Below are positions 8,334 to 18,711 of a DNA stretch of 64,000 bases, piece after piece (positions within the stretch are counted from its first letter, which is position 1; each line of letters begins with the position of its first letter). The notes beneath the pieces are model-generated. The model did no database searches. It was given only the letters and a program-made list of their open reading frames with translations, and had not been told where the DNA came from. The translations under genes and the position numbers were made by a program. Origin of the DNA: Bifidobacterium tibiigranuli (GTDB taxonomy: Bacteria; Actinomycetota; Actinomycetes; Actinomycetales; Bifidobacteriaceae); NCBI RefSeq assembly GCF_009371885.1, contig NZ_QLZA01000011.1, forward strand, positions 56,867 through 120,866. Reading direction: 5' to 3'.

Positions 8334-8912
8334 ATGACGACGACAGTGCTGCACCACGACGACTACGCGCAGTCGCGCTGGAAGAATGGACTCGGCGTCA
8401 CGCGCACAGTCGACATCGCTCCGGAAGATGCCAGCTTCGATACTTTCGCATGGCGGGTGAGCATGGCGGATGTCGGCGATCCGACGCCATTCTCGCCGCT
8501 TCCCGGCGTTGACCGCTGGCTCATGCCCGTCGCCGGATCGGGATTCGAGCTCACCATCAACGGCGTGCCATACCGCCCTGCGCGGGGCGAAGTCGTGCAC
8601 TTCTCTGGCGACGACGAGGCTGCGGGCGGCGCGTCTGGCTCTGGGTCGCGCGACCTCAATCTCATGGTGCGACGCTCCCACGCCGCTGCCGACCTGCGCA
8701 CACTTGCGATTGCCGCAAACGCACCGCTCGCCGCCCGCACGCTTACGGCGCATGGCGGTACCGTTCTGGCTATCCTGCTCGACGGCGATGCCGAAGTCGC
8801 CGGTGCCAAGCTGTCCACATTCGACGCAGTACGCCTCAGCGAGGATGCGCGCGAGGCCTTTGAGACTGCCGCAGGCTGCCTGCTCGCCGTCGCCTCGCTG
8901 GCAGGCCGCTAG
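8334..8912 (+). CDS. HutD family protein
   Basis: A cupin-like protein of 192 residues of the HutD/Ves family. It begins with YAQSRWKNGLGVTR (the WKNG.G.T signature) and continues FAWRVSMADV and PFSPLPGVDRWLMPV. In other bacteria HutD is linked to histidine utilisation as a proposed regulator, but no hut genes are nearby. AGGAG lies eight bases before the ATG at 8334; an upstream in-frame ATG at 8316 overlaps that site and is less likely. A terminator follows at 8995-9033. Confidence 0.85.
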   Translation: MTTTVLHHDDYAQSRWKNGLGVTRTVDIAPEDASFDTFAWRVSMADVGDPTPFSPLPGVDRWLMPVAGSGFELTINGVPYRPARGEVVHFSGDDEAAGGASGSGSRDLNLMVRRSHAAADLRTLAIAANAPLAARTLTAHGGTVLAILLDGDAEVAGAKLSTFDAVRLSEDAREAFETAAGCLLAVASLAGR

Positions 8913-8994
8913 CGTATCTGCCGCATCCACTGCACCCGTCGAATCTGCCGAATCCGCTGTATCCACCGAATCCGATGGCTGAATTGCAGCGAGT

Positions 8995-9033
8995 TGAGGG
9001 CGAGGGCGAATAACGTCCCGCCCTCAGCTTTTT
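8995..9033 (+). terminator. Rho-independent terminator after hutD
   Basis: TGAGGGCG (8995-9002) pairs with CGCCCTCA (9019-9026), with extra GC pairing inside. It is followed by GCTTTTTG on the plus strand, about 80 bp after the hutD stop codon. Confidence 0.7.
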
Positions 9034-9201
9034 GCATAGGAAGGCATGCAATGCGTAGGTCTTACCGCAGCATTAGCCCGACCAGCCGGTTTGCTCATCT
9101 TGCGCTTCCCATGTATTTTCAGATTAATGTGATTATAATTAAGTTAATCGTAAGCACATTAAATACATTGTGCTTCCCTGTCAAACCGCGAAGGAATAGT
9201 C

Positions 9202-10644
9202 ATGGCATTTATTGGTCGCGAATATGAATTGCAGACGCTCAATCGTCTCGCAGATCAGCCAGGCTTCCACATGTGTGTCGTCTACGGCAGACGGCGCATC
9301 GGGAAAACGGCCCTGCTCTCTCGATTCTGCGAGAACCGGAAATCCTTGTGGTTCACGGCTCGCGAGCAGAGTTCCGCAGGAAATCTGCGGGATTTCTCCC
9401 AAGCCATCTATCGTTTCTTCTCCATTCCTACAGAAGCCGGAAGCATGGCGAACTGGGTGGATGCACTAAATTTCATTGCCCAGCAGGCCAAAAAACAACT
9501 CGATCAACCCTTTGTCTTTGTTTTTGACGAATTCCCTTACGCAGCACTATCGGAACGGTCACTGCCGTCGATATTCCAGATCGCTATCGATCATGTCTTC
9601 AAAGATACGAATGTCACTCTGATTCTTTGCGGAAGCAATGAGGGATTCATGGAAAGTGACGTGCTGAGCAGCAAAAGTCCTCTCTATGGGCGACGCAATG
9701 CCCAAATCAAGCTGCAAGCCTTCGACATGTTTGACGCCGTCAAATTCCTGCCGACAGCTTCATCATGGGAAGACAAAGTCAATTATTATGCGGCGTTAGG
9801 CGGAACTCCGTATTATCTCGAACAGATCGATCACAGCCTTTCCTTCGCCCAGAATATCGCGAATCTGTGTTTTTCGATGTCAGGGATACTCTACGAGGAA
9901 CCTGCCATGCTCATGCGCCAGGAGTTGAGAGAACCAGCACTCTACAACTCCCTTCTCGACGCGATAGGAGCAGGTTGCACGAAGCCGAAAGAAATCGCCG
10001 AGCATGCCGGCGTCGATCACAATAGCGTCGGTGCATATCTGAAAACCTTGCAATCCCTAGGCCTCATCGAGCGCACCGTACCGTTCGGAGACAACCCTGC
10101 AAGCTCTCGAAAAGGGCTATGGGGATTCCGGGATCCGTTTTTCGCATACTGGTACCGCTTCGTCAGCCCAGCGACCGCTCTGATAGAAACCAGCACCGCG
10201 CAGGCGGCGGCCCATTACGCCACATCGGGCGAGGTCTTCTCAACGTATGTGGGACATCAGTTCGAGAGCATATGCTTGCAATGGCTGCTCAGGCAATGTC
10301 GACAGGGACCCATCGACTTCTCTCCCACAAGCTATGGACGCTGGTGGGGCAACGATTCCGAGGCACGTGCGCGGGCCGATATCGACATTGTCATGGCCGA
10401 TTCACTGCATCGCACAGTACTGCTTGGAGAGTGCAAATGGCGCAATTCGATCAATGAGACCGAGGCGATTGAAACGCTTAAGAGACGCGAAAAACTCATC
10501 AGTACGAAGGGACGCAGGTCCTACTACTTCTTCACCAAAAATCCTCCGGCCTCATCCACGAGGGACAAGTCCAACCTCGACCCCAGTCTTACTATCGTAG
10601 ACGCGGCCACGATGCTGGCTGACCAGAACGAGCCTCATTCGTAG
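9202..10644 (+). CDS. AAA ATPase with C-terminal DUF234 nuclease-like domain
   Basis: A 480-residue protein of the archaeal-type ATPase/DUF234 family. Walker A is YGRRRIGKTALL (about residues 28-39) and Walker B is FVFVFDEFPY (about 101-110). A winged-helix segment (CTKPKEIAEHAGVDHNSVG) lies in the middle. The C-terminus has a PD-(D/E)XK-like arrangement, ADIDIVMAD then LLGECKWRN. Members occur sporadically in bacteria and the role is unknown, with defence or mobile-element links suspected. Its third codon positions look less GC-rich than its neighbours, and the upstream region (9110-9180) is strikingly AT-rich; both fit acquisition by transfer. Confidence 0.85.
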   Translation: MAFIGREYELQTLNRLADQPGFHMCVVYGRRRIGKTALLSRFCENRKSLWFTAREQSSAGNLRDFSQAIYRFFSIPTEAGSMANWVDALNFIAQQAKKQLDQPFVFVFDEFPYAALSERSLPSIFQIAIDHVFKDTNVTLILCGSNEGFMESDVLSSKSPLYGRRNAQIKLQAFDMFDAVKFLPTASSWEDKVNYYAALGGTPYYLEQIDHSLSFAQNIANLCFSMSGILYEEPAMLMRQELREPALYNSLLDAIGAGCTKPKEIAEHAGVDHNSVGAYLKTLQSLGLIERTVPFGDNPASSRKGLWGFRDPFFAYWYRFVSPATALIETSTAQAAAHYATSGEVFSTYVGHQFESICLQWLLRQCRQGPIDFSPTSYGRWWGNDSEARARADIDIVMADSLHRTVLLGECKWRNSINETEAIETLKRREKLISTKGRRSYYFFTKNPPASSTRDKSNLDPSLTIVDAATMLADQNEPHS

Positions 10645-10849
10645 CATGCCTGGATGACCCACGCAAATAGTCTGAATATCATTATTTGCTTGACTCACGA
10701 TGCACGACCCTAATTCACATCCCCTGTGCCGGGCATACCGAACGCGAATCAATCGTATGGAATCTCGACGCCTCACCTCGCCATCTATGGCGCAACTATA
10801 CCGAAAATGGTAACGTCGCGCCGTCGCGCCTCTCCTTGCTCGCCTATCG

Positions 10850-11782
10850 CTACCGGCTGCAGGCAATGGCTATCAGCACGGCTGCCGTTCCCGCGATGTG
10901 GTGAAGCGCGATGGGTTCGTGCAGGATGACGGCTCCTAGGGCGATTCCCACGAGCGGCGTCAGATAGGTGACCTGCGAGGCACGCAGCGAGCCCCATCGC
11001 GCGGTGATGTCGGTGTTCCACAGGTAGCCGAGGCCGGTGGAAAACACGCCAAGTATGAGTATTGCGATGATTGTTGACACGCTGAGCCGAGGGATTGAGT
11101 CGAATGCGCCGTTCCATGGCGAGATTGCCACGGTCAGCGTTGCGGCGATGAGCAGCTGCACAGCGGTGAGTCCAACGGGATCGCGCGCCGTGCCGGTCGG
11201 CACGAGAAAACGACGCATCCACACGTATGCGCACCCATAGCAGCAAGTGGCAGCGAGGCATGCCAACGCTGCGAGCCAGAACCGGGGACTACCGGCTGCC
11301 ACCGTCAGCCGTTCTCCGCCGGGCTGCTTTTCCCACGGTGCCAGCACCAGAATAATTCCGGTCGCACCGAGCAGGACGCCTCTTATCTGCCTGGCGGTAA
11401 GACGCTCGCTGCGCAATGCGATCGCGCCGATGATAAGCGTCATCAACGGCGTGGTCGCGTTGAGCACTGCAGAAAGACTGGACGGAAGAAACTGCCCGGC
11501 CCAAGAGTAGAGCGCGACTGGAAGCACGAACATGAACACCGCGATGACCGCAAGATGCTTGAAGATACTCGCGCCCCGGGGCCAGGGACGATGCGTCACC
11601 AGCATGACAGCGGTTAGCGTCGCTGCGCCGAGCGCTAGGCGAAACAGCCCCACTTGAGCCGGGTTGAGTCCTCGCAGACTGATCTTGATCAGCAGAAAAC
11701 TCGCGCCCCACAGCAGCCCGAGCAGACCGAATAATACGACAGTAGGCGTTTTATGGTTCTTCACATGCTTCATGTTCCTCAT
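10850..11782 (-). CDS. EamA/DMT family exporter
   Basis: A ten-helix drug/metabolite transporter of about 310 residues made of two EamA repeats: GLLWGASFLLIKISLRGLN in the first and FSTGLGYLWNTDI with VTYLTPLVGIALGAVILHE in the second. Such proteins export amino acids or other metabolites across the inner membrane. The gene diverges from a LysR-family gene, an arrangement in which the regulator usually controls the exporter. The reading frame extends to a GTG at 11833, but that would leave almost no promoter space and overlap a TTGACA at 11805, so I prefer the ATG at 11782 (or 11773). Confidence 0.85.
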   Translation of the reverse strand: MRNMKHVKNHKTPTVVLFGLLGLLWGASFLLIKISLRGLNPAQVGLFRLALGAATLTAVMLVTHRPWPRGASIFKHLAVIAVFMFVLPVALYSWAGQFLPSSLSAVLNATTPLMTLIIGAIALRSERLTARQIRGVLLGATGIILVLAPWEKQPGGERLTVAAGSPRFWLAALACLAATCCYGCAYVWMRRFLVPTGTARDPVGLTAVQLLIAATLTVAISPWNGAFDSIPRLSVSTIIAILILGVFSTGLGYLWNTDITARWGSLRASQVTYLTPLVGIALGAVILHEPIALHHIAGTAAVLIAIACSR

Positions 11783-11804
11783 GTGCTTCAGATTGCGCGT
11801 ATTA

Positions 11805-11810
11805 TTGACA
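11805..11810 (+). promoter_or_regulatory. Likely -35 box for the LysR-family gene
   Basis: A perfect TTGACA hexamer lies 43 bp before the LysR ATG in the divergent control region. The matching -10 is weak (ATTCAC, 17 bp downstream), consistent with a regulated promoter. Confidence 0.35.
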
Positions 11811-11852
11811 TGAATCAAATCAATCGAATTCACCTAGACATGAAGGATGCTC

Positions 11853-12728
11853 ATGGCAGTCACGCTTGCACAGCTCCGTGCGCTCGTCGCTGTGCATGAT
11901 TTCGAAGGCTTTGCCGCAGCAGCGGATGAAATGGGAGTCTCCCAGTCGGCGGTTTCACATGCCATCACTGCGTTGGAGACCGAGCTTGATGCGACATTAG
12001 TCATTCGCAGGCCGGCAATCGCGCTCACCGCGCTTGGCTCCGAGCTCCTCCCCCACGCGCGTTCGGCACTTTCCTCCGCTGACGCCCTCGTGGCTACAGC
12101 GGCGCGCGCAGCAGGCAACCTCACCGGAACAGTGCGATTGGCGGCCCCGTCTACGGTCTGCTTCGGATTGCTGCCGAAGCTTCTCGCCGATTGGCAGCAG
12201 GCGTTTCCATCCATCACGGTAAGCGTCTTCGAGGGCGACGACCCGGAACTGGTCGAATGGCTTGACGACGGCGCTGCGGATGCTGCCATCCTCGTCAATC
12301 CGAGTCATATCCCCGCCGGAGCCGTGACAGTTGGCAAAGACCGCTATTGCGCAGTTCTGCGCGATGACCATCCGCTGGCCTCAGCCGAGAGCGTCACCGC
12401 CCGCGACCTCCTTGACGACCCGATTCTGATTTCCGGCGGCGGATGCGGCCCCGAAGTCACCGCGATGTTCCGAGCTGTAGACCCTCGTTTCGTTCCAGCG
12501 CAACGAGTGTATGACAATGCCGCACTGCTCAACTTCGTCGCGGCCGGGTTGGGCGTGACGGTCTTTCCCTCGATCGGCATGGGCTTGCTTGCGCCCAACA
12601 CCCGAATGGTTCCCCTCGCTCCGGCCAAGGAGCGAAAGCTGATCTTCAGCGGGCCGTCGAACCGACCTTGGAGCCCGCTCGTTCAAGTCCTCATCAACAC
12701 TGTCACGCCTTCCTTCGCCAAACTGTAA
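11853..12728 (+). CDS. LysR family transcriptional regulator
   Basis: A 291-residue LysR-type regulator. The N-terminal winged helix-turn-helix reads FAAAADEMGVSQSAVSHAI. The periplasmic-binding-protein-like effector domain starts near GTVRLAAPSTVCFG and ends with FVAAGLGVTVFPS. The ATG at 11853 follows GAAGGA at good spacing; an ATG two codons upstream is possible. It is divergent from the EamA exporter and probably controls it in response to the exported compound or a related metabolite. Confidence 0.9.
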   Translation: MAVTLAQLRALVAVHDFEGFAAAADEMGVSQSAVSHAITALETELDATLVIRRPAIALTALGSELLPHARSALSSADALVATAARAAGNLTGTVRLAAPSTVCFGLLPKLLADWQQAFPSITVSVFEGDDPELVEWLDDGAADAAILVNPSHIPAGAVTVGKDRYCAVLRDDHPLASAESVTARDLLDDPILISGGGCGPEVTAMFRAVDPRFVPAQRVYDNAALLNFVAAGLGVTVFPSIGMGLLAPNTRMVPLAPAKERKLIFSGPSNRPWSPLVQVLINTVTPSFAKL

Positions 12729-12823
12729 GAAGACGGCAATGAATGAACGCGGCACTCTCCCGGCAGATGACAAGAAGTCTCCTTGCCCACGCGGCTGAGT
12801 GCGGCCTTCTCACGGAAGAACCT

Positions 12824-13363
12824 TCATCGAATCGCGAGATTGAGCGCTTTATCAATACGCTGATTGACGGAATCAAAGCGTTGATTGACGGCGATGAACT
12901 CGTTGCTGAATTTAGCATCCATAGCCCGTATCTCGCTGCTGTTCCCGTCAATGCGTTTGCCCAGATTGGTCTCGACGCCATCGACGCGAGCGGTGAGACT
13001 CTTCTCAACGCCATCGATACGGATAGTGAGACCCTTTTCAACGCCATCGATACGCCCAGTAAGACTGGCTTCAACTTCGTCGATATGCCTAGTGAGACTG
13101 CTCTCGACACCGTCAATACGAGCGGTAAGGCTCTTCTCGACACCGTCAATACGCCTGCTGAGACCACTCTCGACACCATCGATATGCTTCTCGACACCGT
13201 TAATTTGCCTAGTGAGGCCGCTTTCAACGCCGTCGATGCGGAGGTTCGTGTCATCGATGCGCTTGGCAAGGCTTCGGTTGCCGGTTAGGACGAGCCTGGC
13301 CAGAGCCGCGCTGACAGCGAGGATTGCCGCGATGGTGGGGATGCTGTTGATGAGCATGTTCAT
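12824..13363 (-). CDS. Membrane-anchored coiled-coil protein with 11-residue repeats
   Basis: The 179-residue protein starts with one membrane segment (about residues 6-27) followed by an uninterrupted coiled coil. About eight units follow the pattern RIDGVEKSLTA, an 11-residue (hendecad) repeat, with one 7-residue unit (INGVEKH) inserted. At the DNA level these are 33-bp tandem repeats at about 12950-13250. The ATG at 13363 has AAAGGA upstream; a longer frame to 13438 lacks support. I do not recognise a named family. The opposite-strand frame over the same region is a shadow of the repeats. Confidence 0.75.
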   Translation of the reverse strand: MNMLINSIPTIAAILAVSAALARLVLTGNRSLAKRIDDTNLRIDGVESGLTRQINGVEKHIDGVESGLSRRIDGVEKSLTARIDGVESSLTRHIDEVEASLTGRIDGVEKGLTIRIDGVEKSLTARVDGVETNLGKRIDGNSSEIRAMDAKFSNEFIAVNQRFDSVNQRIDKALNLAIR

Positions 13364-13564
13364 GGCCAGGTTCCTTTCGTATGCCTTCAAGCATAGGTGA
13401 TGGTTGCCATCTACGCTATCGGCCGGGTTCGCGCCCATGCAAGCGAAACAGGGCTATGTGGTCGAACGCTCGAACTTATCCACATCGTCGGCGTGTCGCA
13501 AGTAACGCAATGTGGATAACTCGTCCGGATGGACTCGCCCTCATACGCCTCACATACCTATATA

Positions 13565-15352
<1,788 letters not shown>

Positions 15353-15958
15353 CTAGCGCCATCCCCTCTCGCGGGGGCCACCGCGATGTCCGTAGCCGCC
15401 GCGGAATGCCTCGCCCTCGTCCGGGAAGCCGCTGCGCCGCATCATATGCGCCCGGGCTCGGCCGAAGCGCGACGACATCTGGCTCAGTCGCCGCCAGCGC
15501 GCATCGTTGCCGAAGAGATCGAAGAGCTTGTGCTGGAATTCCTCGCCATCGATGCTGGCCTGCAGACGGGAAAGATAGCTGTCGAAGCTCGCTAGATCCT
15601 GTTGCGAGAAGCCCTTAAACAGGGCCTCGTTCAGCGCTGCGATGACGGAGTCACCCTGCTCGGCGCTTTCCCTGCCTTTGTCGGTGAGCCTGACGAAGGT
15701 GATTCTGGCGTCGTCTTCGGATTTCACCCGCGCGGCCATGCCCGCGCGCTCCAGTTTGTTGATGATCTGGGTGACGCTCGACGGCCGGATGTCGAGATAT
15801 TCCGAGATACGGCCGGCCGTCACATTCTCCTCTTCGGAGAGCAGCCGCAGCGTCTCCAGCGTGTTATCGGTTTTCTCTTCGGCCTGCGTGGCGAAGATCA
15901 GAAAAGGCTGATAGCCGATGTCAGCTATCTTGTGCAGTATGTCATTGCGATTGACCAT
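15353..15958 (-). CDS. MarR family regulator
   Basis: A 201-residue MarR-type repressor, first gene of the MarR-ABC exporter operon. The winged helix reads VTAGRISEYLDIRPSSVTQI, followed by the wing LERAGMAARVKSEDDARITF with the conserved D-D-R pattern. The Arg/Gly-rich C-terminal tail (residues about 170-201) is longer than in typical MarR proteins. The ATG at 15958 has GGAGG at ideal spacing; an in-frame ATG 27 bp upstream lacks one. Autoregulation is likely through the palindrome at 15987-16003. Confidence 0.9.
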   Translation of the reverse strand: MVNRNDILHKIADIGYQPFLIFATQAEEKTDNTLETLRLLSEEENVTAGRISEYLDIRPSSVTQIINKLERAGMAARVKSEDDARITFVRLTDKGRESAEQGDSVIAALNEALFKGFSQQDLASFDSYLSRLQASIDGEEFQHKLFDLFGNDARWRRLSQMSSRFGRARAHMMRRSGFPDEGEAFRGGYGHRGGPRERGWR

Positions 15959-15986
15959 ATCTGCCTCCATATCATTGTCATTCATC

Positions 15987-16003
15987 GTTATCGTTCATAA
16001 CGA
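15987..16003. promoter_or_regulatory. Probable MarR operator
   Basis: CGTTAT-5 bp-ATAACG is a perfect 6-bp inverted repeat 29 bp before the MarR start codon, the size and place expected of a MarR binding site. A second inverted pair, TTAGTTAG at 16007-16014 and CTAACTAA at 16074-16081, lies further upstream in an AT-rich promoter region. Confidence 0.55.
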
Positions 16004-16184
16004 AATTAGTTAGTACGTTGTCGATCAACAAAACTAAATATACGACTATTATTTTGTTTGTCAAGTAATAAACTAACTAAATTATGCTGCGCGAAAATAC
16101 GCACCCCCCCCACAGCTGCACATGATTCCGGTTCCCATATAGCACAAACTTGCGTGTACTCTATTATTGTCGTACAGTTATTTC

Positions 16185-16448
16185 ATGGTACGGCAGTTCG
16201 GCATCGAGTTCACCGAATCCGCGGGAAAGCACGGGTTCACGTTTGACGATGTCCTATATGCGGCAAGACACATCATCCATAAAAGAACGTATCAGGAGAA
16301 CGGCGAAACGTATCTCAAAATCACAGGACGACATCATGGCGACCCTTTGGTACCGAGTCTGGAAATCATCATGAAGATAACGGGCTCCGGGCAGCTTGTA
16401 GTCTTTCATGCGAATGCTGAACAAGCAGGGTTCTGGGACAGAGGCTAG
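16185..16448 (+). CDS. BrnT-like toxin, type II toxin-antitoxin
   Basis: An 87-residue protein with the pattern of actinobacterial BrnT-like RNase toxins: an early KHGFTFDDVLYAARH motif, a short central strand (ETYLKITGRHHG), then MKITGSGQLVVFHANAEQAGFW at the end. BrnT toxins cleave RNA. A ribbon-helix-helix antitoxin gene starts 13 bp downstream, which is the BrnT-BrnA gene order. The similarity is to the fold pattern and context, not to a specific characterised toxin. A weak ribosome-binding site precedes the ATG. Confidence 0.6.
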   Translation: MVRQFGIEFTESAGKHGFTFDDVLYAARHIIHKRTYQENGETYLKITGRHHGDPLVPSLEIIMKITGSGQLVVFHANAEQAGFWDRG

Positions 16449-16461
16449 GAAAGGAATAACG

Positions 16462-16767
16462 ATGAACGACGATAACATTTGGCGCTGGGATGATACTAAA
16501 GCTGTCGATTCAGAAGGCGAGCAGGCCCAGAAGGAAATGGACGCACTGCTCATGAGGGCCACGGGTGCGAGAGACCCGGACGAAGCGGTGAACATGCTGC
16601 TAGGCCGCCCCCGCGCAGGCCAGCCTCATGAGGAGACCGTGCGACTTCAGGTGCGCGTGCCCGAATCATGGCAGAAAAGCCTTGACAGGCAGGCCAAAAC
16701 AAAGCATCTGAGCCGGTCGGAATACCTCCGCCAACTGCTCGGAAAAGCCGCGATGCAAACGGCCTGA
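16462..16767 (+). CDS. Ribbon-helix-helix antitoxin, BrnA-like
   Basis: A 101-residue protein whose C-terminal half, VRLQVRVPESWQKSLDRQ then HLSRSEYLRQLL, is a CopG/ribbon-helix-helix DNA-binding domain. The N-terminal half is acidic and probably contacts the toxin. AGGAAAGGA lies just before the ATG. It follows the BrnT-like gene by 13 bp, so the pair should be one operon that the antitoxin autoregulates. Confidence 0.65.
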   Translation: MNDDNIWRWDDTKAVDSEGEQAQKEMDALLMRATGARDPDEAVNMLLGRPRAGQPHEETVRLQVRVPESWQKSLDRQAKTKHLSRSEYLRQLLGKAAMQTA

Positions 16768-16771
16768 CGAA

Positions 16772-16881
16772 CAGAGCGGGTTTGCGGCGTTGCGGGTTTA
16801 CCGTTGCTCGGCATCCGCTATGCAGTGTCTGTCATATGGACAGCGGGTCCGCAACGCCACAACCCACAAGTCCGCTCGTTC
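16772..16881. repeat. Long imperfect palindrome after the toxin-antitoxin pair
   Basis: GAGCGG near 16774 pairs with CCGCTC at 16872-16877, and GGCGTTGCGG (16786-16795) pairs exactly with CCGCAACGCC (16849-16858). It sits between two convergent genes and may terminate either transcript. It has its own core motif, unlike the other palindromes in the window. Confidence 0.5.
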
Positions 16882-17024
16882 GACGGAATCTACGTGAGAC
16901 GCTTCCCGCCAATTCACAGGCGTGTATCTCACGGAATATGTCGGAGATGCATTTCCGCCCTTATCGGCGAATCCTACGGTTCCACGGTCGCCAGTAACGG
17001 AAATAGGCATTCAGATCTTTCAAA

Positions 17025-17783
17025 TCAGCGGATCTCCGCGGTTCCGTTGCTACAGATAACGGTTGCGTGCGGCGTGCCCAGCTTGCTGTCGGCGACGATT
17101 CCGCCATGCAGATAATGACTGCCGAAACGAATGCTGCCATTGCGAAGTTGGGCATCATAGCCGAATTCGGGCGGCATGCCGTGGATAGTAGCGCTGCCGT
17201 TGTCGCAATCGAGCGTGATATTGCCTAACCGGCCATGCCACCGGACACTTCCCGAATCGATACGAACAGATGACTCGCCCGCCGTCACCCGATTGAGCGC
17301 GCACGAGCCTCCCCCGATTTGCAGCGACAACTTCTGCGCTGCGACATTCTTGACAATCAGCCCCGCATGATCTGCTTCCAATCGCAAGGAATGAAGCCGT
17401 TCACGCACAGGAACCGTGATATCCAAATGCGGAAACCGCCACCAGCGCGCGGGGTCGAAACGCTCCCACGGTAACGTGATGTTCTCGACGATAATCAACT
17501 CCGCATCATACGAAACACGGAAATCCGCCGGGCTGCAGTGGCGAAAATGTACGATCAGCTTATCGTCTTCGTCGCCGGCGTGGATGGTCGCGCCCACTTG
17601 ATGCAGCAGGATGCTGATATCGGCGCATTGCGGATTGAGGGCGAAGGTCTGTGTTGCGTTGTTTACAGAGTTGTTATTCAAAACAGTGTCGTTTGGGGTG
17701 GCGTCATCAAGAATTGCGTTCATAGTTGCCGTGACTCGATTCTTTCCGTCGCAGTTCGTTGCAGCCTGGCTTGCTTGATTCAT
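17025..17783 (-). CDS. DUF4097 beta-strand repeat protein
   Basis: A 252-residue protein whose C-terminal 170 residues form short alternating beta strands with many Ser/Gly/Asp turns (SVRIDSGSVRWHG, NITLDCDNGSATI, AQLRNGSIRFG), the pattern of DUF4097. There is no membrane segment. Such genes usually follow a PadR regulator and a DUF1700 membrane protein; here PadR is divergent and no DUF1700 gene is seen. Function is unknown. The ATG at 17783 lacks a clear ribosome-binding site, so the start is uncertain. Confidence 0.7.
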   Translation of the reverse strand: MNQASQAATNCDGKNRVTATMNAILDDATPNDTVLNNNSVNNATQTFALNPQCADISILLHQVGATIHAGDEDDKLIVHFRHCSPADFRVSYDAELIIVENITLPWERFDPARWWRFPHLDITVPVRERLHSLRLEADHAGLIVKNVAAQKLSLQIGGGSCALNRVTAGESSVRIDSGSVRWHGRLGNITLDCDNGSATIHGMPPEFGYDAQLRNGSIRFGSHYLHGGIVADSKLGTPHATVICSNGTAEIR

Positions 17784-17966
17784 ATACAACGTTGCAATCT
17801 GACCGTTCGGAATTAATTAGTTAAATTTGACTAGTACAAATACTATACGCACTATACTGCTAAAATCACAAGTCCAGATACCGATATCGCACAGCGGCCG
17901 AACTCGACACGGGACGGCCACTGATAACGATCAGGCACACCATACGCATAAAAGAGGCAAGAACCA

Positions 17967-18554
17967 TTGAGCGTTCAGACGACAAAGCTGCTGGTGCTCG
18001 GCGTTGTGCGCCTGCGCCAGCCGACATACGGATACGAAATCGAGCGGGAACTCACCTCGTGGAACGCCGACCAGTGGGCGGGCATCGCCCGTGGTTCGGT
18101 TTACAACCAGCTCAAAAGCCTCGTCCGAACCGGTCTGCTCGAATTCGATTCAGTCGCGAAAACCGGCAATATGCCAAGCAAAAACCTCTACCGAATCACG
18201 GAAAAGGGCAACACCGAATTCTTCAATCTGCTGCGCGCGATACTCGACAGCGACAAGCCGCAGCCGCTCGATATGCTCCCCGTCCTATGCTTCCTCCCCT
18301 CGCTCTCGAAGCAGGAAATCATCGACGCATGCCACCACCGCATCACCCGCATCACCTCGTTTCTGGATGCATTCGATGATCAGATGAAGCAGTGGTTCCC
18401 CGAGGATTCCAACACGCTGTATCTCGAAGAGATCTTCTGGCTCGAGCACGAGTCCTTCATCGCTGAAAAACGCTGGCTGGAAGCTTTTCTTGCCCGCATC
18501 AACGTCGGCCGATACCATTTCCGCGAAGACAGCGAGGCTGGGCACGACGAATGA
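17967..18554 (+). CDS. PadR family regulator
   Basis: A 195-residue PadR-type repressor: the winged helix reads PTYGYEIERELTSW then GSVYNQLKSLVRTGLLE, followed by a helical Vir_act_alpha-like C-terminal domain for dimerisation. It starts with TTG, preceded at about nine bases by AAGAGG; no ATG fits. It is divergent from the DUF4097 gene across a 180-bp AT-rich region (17790-17966), which probably holds its operator. Confidence 0.88.
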   Translation: MSVQTTKLLVLGVVRLRQPTYGYEIERELTSWNADQWAGIARGSVYNQLKSLVRTGLLEFDSVAKTGNMPSKNLYRITEKGNTEFFNLLRAILDSDKPQPLDMLPVLCFLPSLSKQEIIDACHHRITRITSFLDAFDDQMKQWFPEDSNTLYLEEIFWLEHESFIAEKRWLEAFLARINVGRYHFREDSEAGHDE

Positions 18555-18711
18555 GATCGAGTCAGGTTCGACGCCGATGCGCTGTTGCTGATTTCTGAAA
18601 TGCCCGGATGCATTTTACCGCTGTGTTTCCGCTGCTTCCCACCAGCTGCTATTAAGCATTAAGAACCGAAGGGCGCGATTGGGCAAAAACGCGCGGTGAT
18701 ACACTGGCCGC

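Noticed and set aside
12743..13288. 181-codon repetitive frame on the plus strand
   Set aside because: Its repeats are the complement of the hendecad coiled coil on the minus strand, which has a start with a ribosome-binding site and a membrane anchor.
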